Source of the DNA: Pseudomonas wuhanensis | GTDB lineage: Bacteria; Pseudomonadota; Gammaproteobacteria; Pseudomonadales; Pseudomonadaceae | Reading direction: 5' to 3' | Length of the DNA: 64,000 nt | Assembly: GCF_030687395.1 (NCBI RefSeq) | Contig: NZ_CP117430.1 | Span: forward strand, 5,084,001 to 5,148,000 | Shown: positions 44,676 through 53,765 of the stretch, piece after piece | How the letters are laid out: each line of letters begins with the position of its first letter | Numbering within the stretch: position 1 is the stretch's first letter | Notes under the pieces: generated by a model | Databases searched by the model: none | Told to the model about the DNA's origin: nothing | What the model saw: only the letters and a program-made list of their open reading frames with translations | Position numbers and translations under genes: made by a program

Positions 44676-45491
44676 ATGCGCCTGATCAATCGCCACCCGG
44701 ATCGCCCAAGTCGCCTGCTATTGGTGATCCTGCCGTTCGCCCTGGTGTTGTTCGCCTACTTCATGGGCTCGGCCGATCGGCTGATGGACAACCCCAACGA
44801 CAAACTGCTGCCCAGTGCCGTGCAGATGAGCGACGCAGTGAAACGCCTGGCCTTCACGGCCGACACCCGCACCGGTGAATACCTGCTCTGGCAAGACAGC
44901 GCCGCCAGCCTGCGACGGCTGGCCATCGGCCTCGGCATCAGTGCGTTGGCCGGGCTGTGCCTGGGCATCGCCGCCGGGACCCTGCCGCTGTTTGGCGCAC
45001 CGTTGTCGCCGGTACTCACCGTGCTGTCGATGGTGCCGCCGCTGGCGATCCTGCCGATTCTGTTCATCGTGTTCGGGCTGGGGGAGTTGTCGAAAGTGAT
45101 GCTGATCGTGATTGGTATAACCCCGTGCCTGGCCCGCGATCTGGAGCAGCGCGCCCGGGAAATCCCGGTCGAGTTGCTGATCAAGGCGCAGACGCTTGGC
45201 GCGTCGACCTGGACCTTGATGCTGCGCGTGGTGCTGCCGCAATTGTTGCCGCGTCTGTTGATCTCGCTGCGGCTGATGCTGGGTTCGGCGTGGTTGTTCC
45301 TGATCGCTGCCGAAGCCATCGCCTCCACCGATGGTCTCGGCTATCGGATTTTCCTGGTGCGCCGCTACCTGGCGATGGACGTGATCCTGCCCTATGTCGT
45401 CTGGATCACCCTGCTTGCCTGGCTGATGGATTGGGGCCTGAAACGCCTGACCCAACGGGCGTTCCCTTGGTATGAGGGGGCCCGCGCATGA
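44676..45491 (+). CDS. ABC transporter permease (guanidine locus)
   Basis: 271 residues with six predicted helices and the EAA loop region RAREIPVELLIKAQTLGASTWTLMLRVVLPQLLPRLLISLR, in the TauC/SsuC family. An ATGA overlap joins it to the ATPase gene. Confidence 0.93.
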   Translation: MRLINRHPDRPSRLLLVILPFALVLFAYFMGSADRLMDNPNDKLLPSAVQMSDAVKRLAFTADTRTGEYLLWQDSAASLRRLAIGLGISALAGLCLGIAAGTLPLFGAPLSPVLTVLSMVPPLAILPILFIVFGLGELSKVMLIVIGITPCLARDLEQRAREIPVELLIKAQTLGASTWTLMLRVVLPQLLPRLLISLRLMLGSAWLFLIAAEAIASTDGLGYRIFLVRRYLAMDVILPYVVWITLLAWLMDWGLKRLTQRAFPWYEGARA

Positions 45492-46276
45492 GCTTCATCA
45501 CAGTAAAAAACGTCTGGCAGCAATACGCCGATCAGGTCGTGCTCGAGGGTCTGAACCTGAACGTCAACGAAGGTGAGTTCTGCACACTCGTTGGTGCTTC
45601 AGGTTGCGGTAAATCGACTTTCCTGCGGCTACTGCTGGGCCAGGAACGGGCCAGTCGCGGTGAGATTCTGTTGGACGGCCAGGCCTTGGCCAGCGAACCG
45701 GATGCCAGCCGTGGCGTGGTATTCCAGCGCTACTCGGTGTTCCCGCACCTGAGCGTGCTGGACAACGTCGCCCTCGGCCTCGAACTGCCGCGCTCGCCCC
45801 TGCTGGGACGGTTGTTCGGCAGCGCCAAACACGAGGCGCGGGAACAGGCTTCGGTGCTGCTGCACAAAGTCGGTCTCGGTCACTCGCTGGACAAGTACCC
45901 GGCCCAGCTCTCCGGCGGTATGCAACAACGGCTGGCAATCGCCCAGGCGCTGATCATGAAGCCGCGCGTGCTGCTGCTCGACGAACCCTTCGGCGCGCTC
46001 GATCCGGGCATCCGCAAGGACATGCACGGCTTGCTGCTGGAACTGTGGCGCGAGACACAGCTGACGGTGTTCATGGTCACCCACGACCTCTCCGAAGGTT
46101 TCAGCCTCGGCACCCGTTTGCTGGTATTCGACAAGGTCCGCGTCGATCCGCACGCCCCCGGCGCCTATGGCGCACGCATCACCTACGACATCCCTTTGAA
46201 CAGCGACCGCCGCGCCAATCGCGCCGCCGTCGACGCCCTGCCGGCTCCGTTGGCAGATTCGCTTCGCATCGCTTAG
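45488..46276 (+). CDS. ABC transporter ATP-binding protein (guanidine locus)
   Basis: 262 residues: Walker A GASGCGKST, Q loop VVFQRYSVFPHL, signature LSGGMQQRLAIA, Walker B LLLDEPFGALDPG and switch histidine VTHDLSEG. It powers uptake by the permease. Confidence 0.95.
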   Translation: MSFITVKNVWQQYADQVVLEGLNLNVNEGEFCTLVGASGCGKSTFLRLLLGQERASRGEILLDGQALASEPDASRGVVFQRYSVFPHLSVLDNVALGLELPRSPLLGRLFGSAKHEAREQASVLLHKVGLGHSLDKYPAQLSGGMQQRLAIAQALIMKPRVLLLDEPFGALDPGIRKDMHGLLLELWRETQLTVFMVTHDLSEGFSLGTRLLVFDKVRVDPHAPGAYGARITYDIPLNSDRRANRAAVDALPAPLADSLRIA

Positions 46277-46288
46277 AGGAATCTACAC

Positions 46289-47014
46289 ATGACTGATTCG
46301 ACCCAACTGTTTGCGCCCTTCGCCGAAGAAATGCTCCCCGGCGGCGGCCATCGTTCCTTCGTTCTGAAACGCGGCCAATTGCTGCGCCTGACCGACCTGC
46401 GAGGCGGTGCCAACGTCAGCCTGACGCTGCTCAACGCCCATGAAAAAACCGAACGCCTGAACCTGCCCGACAGCCTCAAATGCCAACACACCGCCAAACT
46501 CACCACCGGTCATTGCCTGTACTCGGACATGGGCCGCGTATTGGCGGCAATCACTGCCGATACTTGCGGCTGGAGCGACAGCCTCGGCGGCGTGCTGTGC
46601 GCTGAAGAGGTCGCGGAAAAATACGGTGCGGGCCGCTATCAGGAACTGCGCAACGGCTTCTTCCGCAACGGCACCGACAACCTGTTGGTGGAGTTGGGCA
46701 AGTGGGGGTTGGGCCTGTCCGATCTGTTGATGACCCTCAACCTGTTCAGCCGTGTGAACGTCGATGAGGCCGGGCGTTTCCACTTTGTCGAAGGCCATTC
46801 CAAGGCAGGTGACTACATCGAGTTGTACGCACCGATGGACACCCTGGTGGTGCTCACCGCGCTGCAACATCCGATGGACCCGGCGCCTGAGTACGCACCC
46901 AAACCGCTGAAGCTCAGCTGGATGAACGCCGATGCGAGTGTTGCCGAACACTGCCGCACCTCGCGCCCGGAAAACGAGCGCGGCTTCATCAACACCGACC
47001 GTCTGTTCGCCTGA
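46289..47014 (+). CDS. DUF1989 protein, urea-amidolyase-associated protein 1 (carboxyguanidine deiminase subunit)
   Basis: 241 residues with the family region [26 protein letters not shown]. By family knowledge the two DUF1989 proteins beside guanidine carboxylase form carboxyguanidine deiminase (CgdAB), which turns carboxyguanidine into allophanate and ammonia. In this copy the NCPQ...PCN cysteine motif seen near the end of its partner is replaced ([14 protein letters not shown]), so it may be a structural subunit. It starts 12 bases after the ATPase. Confidence 0.9.
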   Translation: MTDSTQLFAPFAEEMLPGGGHRSFVLKRGQLLRLTDLRGGANVSLTLLNAHEKTERLNLPDSLKCQHTAKLTTGHCLYSDMGRVLAAITADTCGWSDSLGGVLCAEEVAEKYGAGRYQELRNGFFRNGTDNLLVELGKWGLGLSDLLMTLNLFSRVNVDEAGRFHFVEGHSKAGDYIELYAPMDTLVVLTALQHPMDPAPEYAPKPLKLSWMNADASVAEHCRTSRPENERGFINTDRLFA

Positions 47015-47025
47015 GGATCGCTGCC

Positions 47026-47667
47026 ATGTCACTCGCTATCGCCACCACTCAACAACTGCCTGAAACCGCGGTGTACCGCGCCACCATCCCCGCCGGCGAA
47101 CCCTGGCTGATGGAGGTCAAGGCCGGCCAGACCTTGCGCATCCTCGACCTGGAAGGCAATCAGGCCGTGGACACCTTGTTCTACAGCCTGGCCAATCCCA
47201 AGGAGCGCTATGACGTACAGCGCACGTTGCGTCGGCAGAACAGCGTCTACCTGAGCACCGGCAGCGTGCTCTATTCCAACCTCGGCAAACCGATGCTGAC
47301 CATCGTCGCCGACACTTGCGGGCGTCACGACACCCTCGGCGGTGCCTGCGCCCAGGAGAGCAACACCGTGCGTTATGCGCTGGAGAAACGCTACATGCAC
47401 AGCTGTCGCGACAACTACCTGCGCGCCTGTGTCCACGATGGTCGGCTGGGCAAGGGCGACATCGGGCCGAACATCAACTTCTTCATGAACGTGCCGGTGA
47501 CGGCCGACGGTGGCTTGACCTTCGAAGACGGGATTTCGGCACCGGGCAAATACGTCGACCTGCGGGCCGAGATGGACGTGATCGTGCTGATCTCCAACTG
47601 CCCGCAACTGAACAACCCATGCAACGCCTACAACCCGACTCCTGCGCAGGTGCTGGTATGGAACTGA
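47026..47667 (+). CDS. DUF1989 protein, urea-amidolyase-associated protein 2 (carboxyguanidine deiminase subunit)
   Basis: 213 residues with [19 protein letters not shown] and, near the end, [17 protein letters not shown], giving the family's probable metal ligands. It is the likely catalytic partner of the gene upstream (11 bases away). The start is the ATG at 47026. A 26-codon frame overlaps its stop. Confidence 0.9.
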   Translation: MSLAIATTQQLPETAVYRATIPAGEPWLMEVKAGQTLRILDLEGNQAVDTLFYSLANPKERYDVQRTLRRQNSVYLSTGSVLYSNLGKPMLTIVADTCGRHDTLGGACAQESNTVRYALEKRYMHSCRDNYLRACVHDGRLGKGDIGPNINFFMNVPVTADGGLTFEDGISAPGKYVDLRAEMDVIVLISNCPQLNNPCNAYNPTPAQVLVWN

Positions 47668-47753
47668 AATTTCCACGTTTGCGGCGGTGGTTGTTTGCCT
47701 TGTGCCAAGCCCGTTCCGGCCAGTGCCTCAAAAAGTAAAAACACCACTAAACC

Positions 47754-47846
47754 CTGTGGGAGCGGGCTTGCCCGCGATAGCAGTGTGTCAGTCGACATCA
47801 TTGTTGAGTGTGCTGGCCCCATCGCGAGCAAGCCCGCTCCTGCAGG
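47754..47846. repeat. REP pair (inverted)
   Basis: Left arm ctgtgggagcgggcttgccc (47754-47773) pairs with gcgagcaagcccgctcctgcag (47824-47845). It lies between the DUF1989 genes and the guanidine-II element and may separate two transcripts. Confidence 0.85.
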
Positions 47847-47882
47847 GGGGCAGCGGTGGTTTCAAGTTTAATAACTCTGCCG

Positions 47883-47930
47883 CCGAGGACGACCTCGACG
47901 CTTATCGAAAAACTGCGGGACGGCCCGCAT
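47883..47930 (+). promoter_or_regulatory. Guanidine-II riboswitch (mini-ykkC class)
   Basis: Two short hairpins with the class-defining ACGR loops: CGAGG-ACGA-CCTCG (47884-47897) and TGCGGG-ACGG-CCCGCA (47914-47929), 16 bases apart. They precede the carboxylase gene by 44 bases, with the ribosome-binding site cgggggtt just after. This is the hallmark of mini-ykkC, so the carboxylase and hydrolase appear to have their own guanidine switch. Confidence 0.9.
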
Positions 47931-47973
47931 CCCAGGTCGAGGCTGATGCGTTATCGCCTCCGGGGGTTATGCC

Positions 47974-50900
47974 ATGTTCGAAAAAGTCCTTATTGCCAAC
48001 CGCGGCGCCATTGCCTGCCGCATCTTGCGTACCTTGGGTGAATTGCAGGTCAAGGGCGTTGCCGTTTACTCCGAAGCCGATGCCGCCAGCCTGCATATCC
48101 TGCAAGCCTTTGAGTCCCACAGCCTCGGCGAAGGCGCTGCCGCTGGCACTTATCTGGCCGTGGATAAAATTCTCGCCATCGCAAAAGCCACCGGCGCCAC
48201 TGCGATTCATCCCGGCTATGGCTTTCTCTCGGAAAACGCTGCATTCGCCCAAGCCTGCGAAGCGGCCGACATCGCTTTCGTCGGCCCCACACCGGAGCAA
48301 CTGCGGGTGTTCGGCCTCAAGCACACCGCCCGCGCACTGGCCAAGCAACACGGCGTGCCAATGCTCGAAGGTACCGAGCTGCTCGATAGCCTCGATGCAG
48401 CGTTGATAGCGGGCGAACAGGTCGGCTACCCGGTGATGCTCAAAAGTACCGCCGGCGGTGGCGGCATCGGCATGCGCGTGTGCCGCAGCGCCTGCGAATT
48501 GAGCGAGTCATTCGACGCCGTCAAACGCCTTGGTCAGAATAATTTCAGCGACGCCGGCGTGTTCATCGAAAAGTACATCCAACGCGCCCGGCATCTGGAA
48601 GTGCAGGTATTCGGCGACGGCCAGGGCGAGGTGCTTGCCCTCGGCGTACGCGACTGCTCAGTGCAGCGACGCAACCAGAAAGTCCTCGAAGAAACCCCGG
48701 CACCGAACCTGCCCGAGGGCATGGCCGAGGAACTCTGTGCAGCAGCAATCAAACTGGCCAAAGCGGTGAATTACCGCAGCGCGGGCACTGTGGAATTCGT
48801 CTTCGACAGCGATGCCCAGCGTTTTTATTTTCTGGAAGTGAACACCCGTTTGCAGGTGGAGCACGGTGTCACCGAACAAGTGTGGGGCGTGGACCTGGTG
48901 CGCTGGATGGTGGAATTGGCGGCCGGTGATTTGCCGCCGCTGCGCGAGTTGAGTCAGGGATTGAAAGCCAACGGTCATGCGATTCAGGCACGACTCTATG
49001 CTGAAGATCCGGGTCGGGATTTCCAGCCGAGTCCAGGTCTGCTCACTGCCGTCAATTTCCCGGTTACCGATGGCAAACACCTGCGCATCGACACTTGGGT
49101 CGAGGCCGGTTGCGAGATCCCGCCATACTTCGATCCGATGATCGCCAAGGTCATCAGCTGGGCACCGACTCGCGAAGCCGCGCGCGTCGATCTGCATCAA
49201 GCTCTGGGCGACAGCCTGCTGTACGGGGTGGAAACCAACCGCGATTACTTGCGGCAAATTCTGCTCGATACGCCCTTTGCCAGCGGCCAGCCGTGGACCC
49301 GTTGCCTGGAAGGTCTAGTCTATCAAGCCAACACCTTCGAAGTGCTCAGCGCCGGCACGCAGACCAGCGTTCAGGACTCTCCGGGACGCCTCGGTTACTG
49401 GGCGGTGGGCGTGCCGCCGTCGGGGCCGATGGACAGCCGGGCGCTGCGTCTGGGCAATCGCTTGCTGGGTAACGATCAAGGTGCAGCGGCGCTGGAAGTG
49501 ACCATGAGCGGGCCGCTGCTGCGTTTCAATTGTGAGGCGGTGGTGGCCGTTACGGGTGCGGTGATTGCGTTGATGTTGAACGGTGAAGCGGTGCCGATGA
49601 ATACCGCATTATTGATTCCCGCCGGTGCCACTTTGAGCCTCGGCACCATTGGCGGTGCAGGTGCGCGCAGCTATCTGTGCCTGCGCGGCGGCGTGCAAGT
49701 GCCGGACTATCTGGGCAGCAAAAGTACCTTTACCCTCGGCCAGTTTGGCGGCCATGCCGGTCGTGCATTGCGCGCAGGGGACGTATTGCATATTCCGGCC
49801 TTGAGCGACCGCAGCGCCGGGCAAAACCTGGCGACACAACACGTTACCGAGTTGCCCGCCGTGCGGCAGATTCGGGTGATCTACGGCCCTCATGGCGCCC
49901 CGGAATATTTCACCGAAAACTACATTGGCACCTTCTTCTCCACGCAGTGGGAAGTGCACTTCAACTCCAGCCGCACCGGAGTGCGGCTGATCGGGCCGAA
50001 GCCTGAATGGGTGCGGGCCGACGGTGGCGAGGCCGGGCTGCATCCGTCGAATATTCACGACAATCCGTACGCCATCGGTGCGGTGGATTTCACCGGTGAC
50101 ATGCCAGTGATTCTGGGGCCGGATGGCCCGAGCTTGGGCGGGTTTGTCTGCCCGGTGACGGTGATCGAGGCGGACCTTTGGCAGCTAGGGCAGCTCAAGG
50201 CTGGGGACAAGGTTCAGTTTTTGCCGGTCGATCTCAAGACTGCGCGCAATCTCGCCTTGAAATGGGACTCCTGTGGGAGCTGGCTTGCCTGCGATGAGGC
50301 CCGACCAGACACCGCATCAACTTCATCGCAGGCAAGCCAGCTCCCACAGGGGATTGTGTCGCCTGTGGTGCTGGATATTGGTCAGGGGGATACGCGGCTG
50401 GTTGCACGTCTGTCAGGCGACACGCATTTGTTATTGGAAATCGGTGCGCCCGAACTGGATTTGGTCCTGCGCTTTCGCGCTCACGCGTTGATGCAGGCAT
50501 TGGAAAGCAAACACCTGCACGGCGTGATCGATCTGACGCCGGGCATCCGCTCACTGCAAGTGCACTACCAACCCGAACAACTGCCGCTGGCCGATCTGCT
50601 GGGTATTGTCGCCGGTGAATGGGACGCCGTGTGCGCCGCCAAGGACCTGCAAGTGCCCTCGCGCATCGTCCATCTGCCCCTGTCCTGGGATGACCCGGCC
50701 TGCCAGTTGGCGATCGAGAAATACATGACCACCGTACGCAAGGAAGCGCCCTGGTGCCCGAGCAATCTGGAATTCATCCGCCGCATCAACGACCTGCCGA
50801 ACCTCGACGAAGTGCAGCGCACAGTGTTCGACGCCAGCTATCTGGTAATGGGCCTGGGCGACGTCTACCTCGGTGCACCGGTCGCCACCCCGCTCGATCC

Positions 50901-51615
50901 TCGGCATCGCCTGGTGACCACCAAGTACAACCCGGCCCGCACCTGGACCGCGGAAAACTCGGTCGGCATCGGCGGCGCCTACCTGTGCGTGTACGGCATG
51001 GAAGGCCCCGGTGGTTATCAGTTCGTCGGTCGCACGCTGCAGATGTGGAATCGCTACCGCGAAGTCGCCGCGTTCGACGGCAAGCCGTGGCTGCTGCGCT
51101 TCTTCGACCAGATCCGGTTCTACCCGGTGAGCGCCGATGAACTGCTGCGCATTCGTCGGGACTTCCCGCTTGGGCGCTTTGATCTGAACATCGAACACAG
51201 TCAGCTGAATCTGGCGGATTACCAGGCGTTTTTGGCGAAAGAAGCCCCGAGCATCGCGGCATTTCGGGATCAACAAAAAAGCGCGTTCAACGCCGAACGC
51301 GAACGCTGGATCGCCAGCGGCCAGGCGCATTTCGACAGCGAAGAGCTGGCCCCGGAAGTTACCGAGGACACACCGTTAGCCGACGGTCAGCGGAGCGTCG
51401 ACAGCCACATCGCCGGCAACCTCTGGCAGGTTCAAGTGCAGGCTGGCAGCCGGGTCGCGGCGGGGGATGTGCTGGTGATTCTGGAGTCGATGAAGATGGA
51501 AATCCCGCTGCTCGCGCCCATGGCGGGCGTGGTGCGCGAGATTCGCGTGCAACCGGGTTCGGCGGTACGCGCCGGGCAGCGTGTGGTGGTGCTGGAACTC
51601 GACTCAAGCCATTAA
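47974..51615 (+). CDS. Guanidine carboxylase (urea-carboxylase family), biotin-dependent
   Basis: 1213 residues in three parts: biotin carboxylase (about 1-450; KVLIANRGAIACRI, KSTAGGGGIGMR, EVNTRLQVEH), carboxyltransferase built from KipA-like and KipI-like domains (about 465-1080; VQTSVQDSPGRLGYWAVGVPPSG) and a biotinyl domain with ESMKME (biotin-Lys1174). Urea-carboxylase relatives under guanidine riboswitches carboxylate guanidine. The gene carries an in-frame REP palindrome, residues 766-793, between the carboxyltransferase subdomains. It is followed by allophanate hydrolase. Confidence 0.92.
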   Translation: MFEKVLIANRGAIACRILRTLGELQVKGVAVYSEADAASLHILQAFESHSLGEGAAAGTYLAVDKILAIAKATGATAIHPGYGFLSENAAFAQACEAADIAFVGPTPEQLRVFGLKHTARALAKQHGVPMLEGTELLDSLDAALIAGEQVGYPVMLKSTAGGGGIGMRVCRSACELSESFDAVKRLGQNNFSDAGVFIEKYIQRARHLEVQVFGDGQGEVLALGVRDCSVQRRNQKVLEETPAPNLPEGMAEELCAAAIKLAKAVNYRSAGTVEFVFDSDAQRFYFLEVNTRLQVEHGVTEQVWGVDLVRWMVELAAGDLPPLRELSQGLKANGHAIQARLYAEDPGRDFQPSPGLLTAVNFPVTDGKHLRIDTWVEAGCEIPPYFDPMIAKVISWAPTREAARVDLHQALGDSLLYGVETNRDYLRQILLDTPFASGQPWTRCLEGLVYQANTFEVLSAGTQTSVQDSPGRLGYWAVGVPPSGPMDSRALRLGNRLLGNDQGAAALEVTMSGPLLRFNCEAVVAVTGAVIALMLNGEAVPMNTALLIPAGATLSLGTIGGAGARSYLCLRGGVQVPDYLGSKSTFTLGQFGGHAGRALRAGDVLHIPALSDRSAGQNLATQHVTELPAVRQIRVIYGPHGAPEYFTENYIGTFFSTQWEVHFNSSRTGVRLIGPKPEWVRADGGEAGLHPSNIHDNPYAIGAVDFTGDMPVILGPDGPSLGGFVCPVTVIEADLWQLGQLKAGDKVQFLPVDLKTARNLALKWDSCGSWLACDEARPDTASTSSQASQLPQGIVSPVVLDIGQGDTRLVARLSGDTHLLLEIGAPELDLVLRFRAHALMQALESKHLHGVIDLTPGIRSLQVHYQPEQLPLADLLGIVAGEWDAVCAAKDLQVPSRIVHLPLSWDDPACQLAIEKYMTTVRKEAPWCPSNLEFIRRINDLPNLDEVQRTVFDASYLVMGLGDVYLGAPVATPLDPRHRLVTTKYNPARTWTAENSVGIGGAYLCVYGMEGPGGYQFVGRTLQMWNRYREVAAFDGKPWLLRFFDQIRFYPVSADELLRIRRDFPLGRFDLNIEHSQLNLADYQAFLAKEAPSIAAFRDQQKSAFNAERERWIASGQAHFDSEELAPEVTEDTPLADGQRSVDSHIAGNLWQVQVQAGSRVAAGDVLVILESMKMEIPLLAPMAGVVREIRVQPGSAVRAGQRVVVLELDSSH
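50270..50350. repeat. REP inverted repeat inside the carboxylase reading frame
   Basis: A perfect 28-base inverted repeat (arms 50270-50297 and 50323-50350) separated by 25 bases, containing the REP core gggagctggcttgcctgcga. It encodes residues 766-793 of the carboxylase, a serine/cysteine/alanine-rich linker, without stop codon or frameshift. Confidence 0.9.
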
Positions 51616-51630
51616 AAAAGGATTAACGCC

Positions 51631-53409
51631 ATGAACATCAATCTGCAACTCGACGCCCTGCGCAACGCTTACCGTGACGGCAGCACTACGCCTCGGCAAC
51701 TGCTGCTGAGCCTGCGGGAAAAAGCCGCGGCACTGAATCCGGACTATCACCTGTTCATCCATTTGCTCAGTGTCGAGGAACTGGAACCGTACCTCGCCGC
51801 ACTCGACGCTCGTGACCCAGGCAGCCTGCCGCTGTACGGCGTGCCGTTCGCGATCAAGGACAACATCGACCTGGCGGGCATTCCCACCACGGCAGCGTGC
51901 CCGGCGTTTGCCTATGTGCCGGAACGCTCGGCAACCATCGTCGAGCAACTGCTGGCGCTGGGTGCGATTCCGTTGGGCAAGACCAATCTCGACCAGTTCG
52001 CCACTGGCCTCAATGGCAGCCGCTCGCCGTATGGCGCTTGCCCGAACAGCGTGTTGCCGGAGTATCCGTCGGGCGGTTCCAGCGCCGGGTCGTCACTGGC
52101 GGTGGCGCTCGGCGTGGCGAGCTTTTCCCTGGGCACGGACACGGCAGGTTCCGGTCGCGTGCCCGCGGCATTGAATAATCTGGTCGGTTTGAAAGCCAGC
52201 AAAGGGCTGATCTCCACGGCCGGTGTGGTTGCGGCCTGCCGAACGCTCGATTGCGTCACGACCTTCACGGCCACGGCCCGTGAGGCCAGTCAGTTGCTCG
52301 CGCTCACCGCTCATCTCGATCCACGGGACGAATACAGCCGCAGTAATCCGCTGTGGAATGACGGTTCGGCATTCGGCACACCGCGTCCATTCCGTTTCGG
52401 CGTACCCCGCGCGCAGGATCTGGCGTTCTTCGGCTGTCCTGAAGGGCCGTTGCTGTTCGGCGACGCCATCGACCAGCTCAAAGCCATGGGCGGCGAGGCG
52501 GTCGAACTGGATTTGTCGCCGTTTCTCGAAGCGGCGCGGTTGCTCTACGAAGGGCCGTGGGTGGCGGAACGTTACAGCGTGGCCGGCGAGTTGATGGAGC
52601 AACACCCTCAAGCCGTGCTGCCGGTGATTCGCGCCGTATTGGCCAAGGCCCCAGCGGTGACCGGCGTGCAAACCTTCCGTGCCCAATACCGTCTGCAGGC
52701 CTTGAAAGCACTGTGCGACAAGGCTCTGGAAGGCCTTGATTGCGTGGTCACGCCCACCCTCGGCCGCCCGGTGACACGGACGGAGCTTGCGGCCGAACCG
52801 GTGCTGCGCAACTCGGAGCTGGGCTACTACACCAACTTCATGAACCTGCTCGATTACGCCGCCGTCGCCGTGCCCAGCGGATTCATGGGCAATGGTTTGC
52901 CATGGGGCGTGACGTTGTTCGGCCGGGCGTTTACCGATCAGTATCTGTTGAGCGTGGCGGATGCCTTGCAACGCCAGCAAGGCTTGGCCGAGCCTGCGCC
53001 GACGAACATTGCGCGCAATGATCGGGCACGGCTGGTAGTGTGCGGCGCGCATCTGGATGGGCTCGCGCTGAACTGGCAACTGAAGCAGCGTGGAGCCCGT
53101 TTGCTCGAAGCCACTCACAGTTCCCCCGACTATCAACTATATGCCCTGGCCGGCGACCCACCCTATCGCCCTGGCATGGTCCGAGTGAAGGAAGGTGGCG
53201 CGGCGATTGCGGTGGAAGTATGGGAGTTGCCAAGCAGTGAGTTGGGTTCGTTCCTGACCGCGATTCCGGCACCGCTGGGGTTGGGCAAGGTACAACTGGC
53301 GGATGGGCGGTGGGAGAGCGGGTTTATCTGTGAGCCCTATGGGCTGGAGGGCGCGGTGGATATCAGTCATTTGGGCGGGTGGCGTGCGTATTTGAACGAT
53401 CGGCGTTGA
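51631..53409 (+). CDS. atzF: Allophanate hydrolase
   Basis: 592 residues: an amidase-signature domain (about 1-440; Lys76 in PFAIKDN, cis-Ser150 in SGGSSAGSS, Ser174 in TDTAGSGRVPA) and a C-terminal domain (about 465-590; LVVCGAHLDGLALNWQL, PYGLEGAVDISHLGGWRAYL). It cuts allophanate to ammonia and CO2, the last step of guanidine use. It starts 15 bases after the carboxylase. Confidence 0.95.
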   Translation: MNINLQLDALRNAYRDGSTTPRQLLLSLREKAAALNPDYHLFIHLLSVEELEPYLAALDARDPGSLPLYGVPFAIKDNIDLAGIPTTAACPAFAYVPERSATIVEQLLALGAIPLGKTNLDQFATGLNGSRSPYGACPNSVLPEYPSGGSSAGSSLAVALGVASFSLGTDTAGSGRVPAALNNLVGLKASKGLISTAGVVAACRTLDCVTTFTATAREASQLLALTAHLDPRDEYSRSNPLWNDGSAFGTPRPFRFGVPRAQDLAFFGCPEGPLLFGDAIDQLKAMGGEAVELDLSPFLEAARLLYEGPWVAERYSVAGELMEQHPQAVLPVIRAVLAKAPAVTGVQTFRAQYRLQALKALCDKALEGLDCVVTPTLGRPVTRTELAAEPVLRNSELGYYTNFMNLLDYAAVAVPSGFMGNGLPWGVTLFGRAFTDQYLLSVADALQRQQGLAEPAPTNIARNDRARLVVCGAHLDGLALNWQLKQRGARLLEATHSSPDYQLYALAGDPPYRPGMVRVKEGGAAIAVEVWELPSSELGSFLTAIPAPLGLGKVQLADGRWESGFICEPYGLEGAVDISHLGGWRAYLNDRR

Positions 53410-53501
53410 TTTCCAGGATCGCCGGCTTGCGCAGGAGTGCTTGCCGACCGATCATGCGCGGTCTCGGGCCAAGCAAACCGGCCGTAATCGAATGCTCCTT
53501 C

Positions 53502-53720
53502 ATGAACAAACCTGACCTCTGCCCGGCTTGCGGCGCCTCCAACGACTGCAGCCTGGCTGACCCGCGAACCGTCGATCGTGCCTGCTGGTGCTACGGCGTC
53601 AGCATCGATCCGGCGGTGCTCCAGGCGTTGCCCGCCGAGCTGCGCGACAAGTCCTGCCTGTGCCCGGCCTGCGCTCAGGTCGAGGCACAGTTGCAAGCAG
53701 CCGCCTGGCCGATCACGTAA
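53502..53720 (+). CDS. Cysteine-rich CWC-family small protein
   Basis: 72 residues with paired cysteines (LCPACGASNDC, ACWCYGVSI, SCLCPACAQ), matching the cysteine-rich CWC family of unknown function, probably metal-binding. I use the ATG at 53502; the longer frame upstream lacks family character. Confidence 0.8.
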   Translation: MNKPDLCPACGASNDCSLADPRTVDRACWCYGVSIDPAVLQALPAELRDKSCLCPACAQVEAQLQAAAWPIT

Positions 53721-53765
53721 GATACGCGGCGCCCTCTCACCAAATCCTCCCACCGATCCCTAGCC

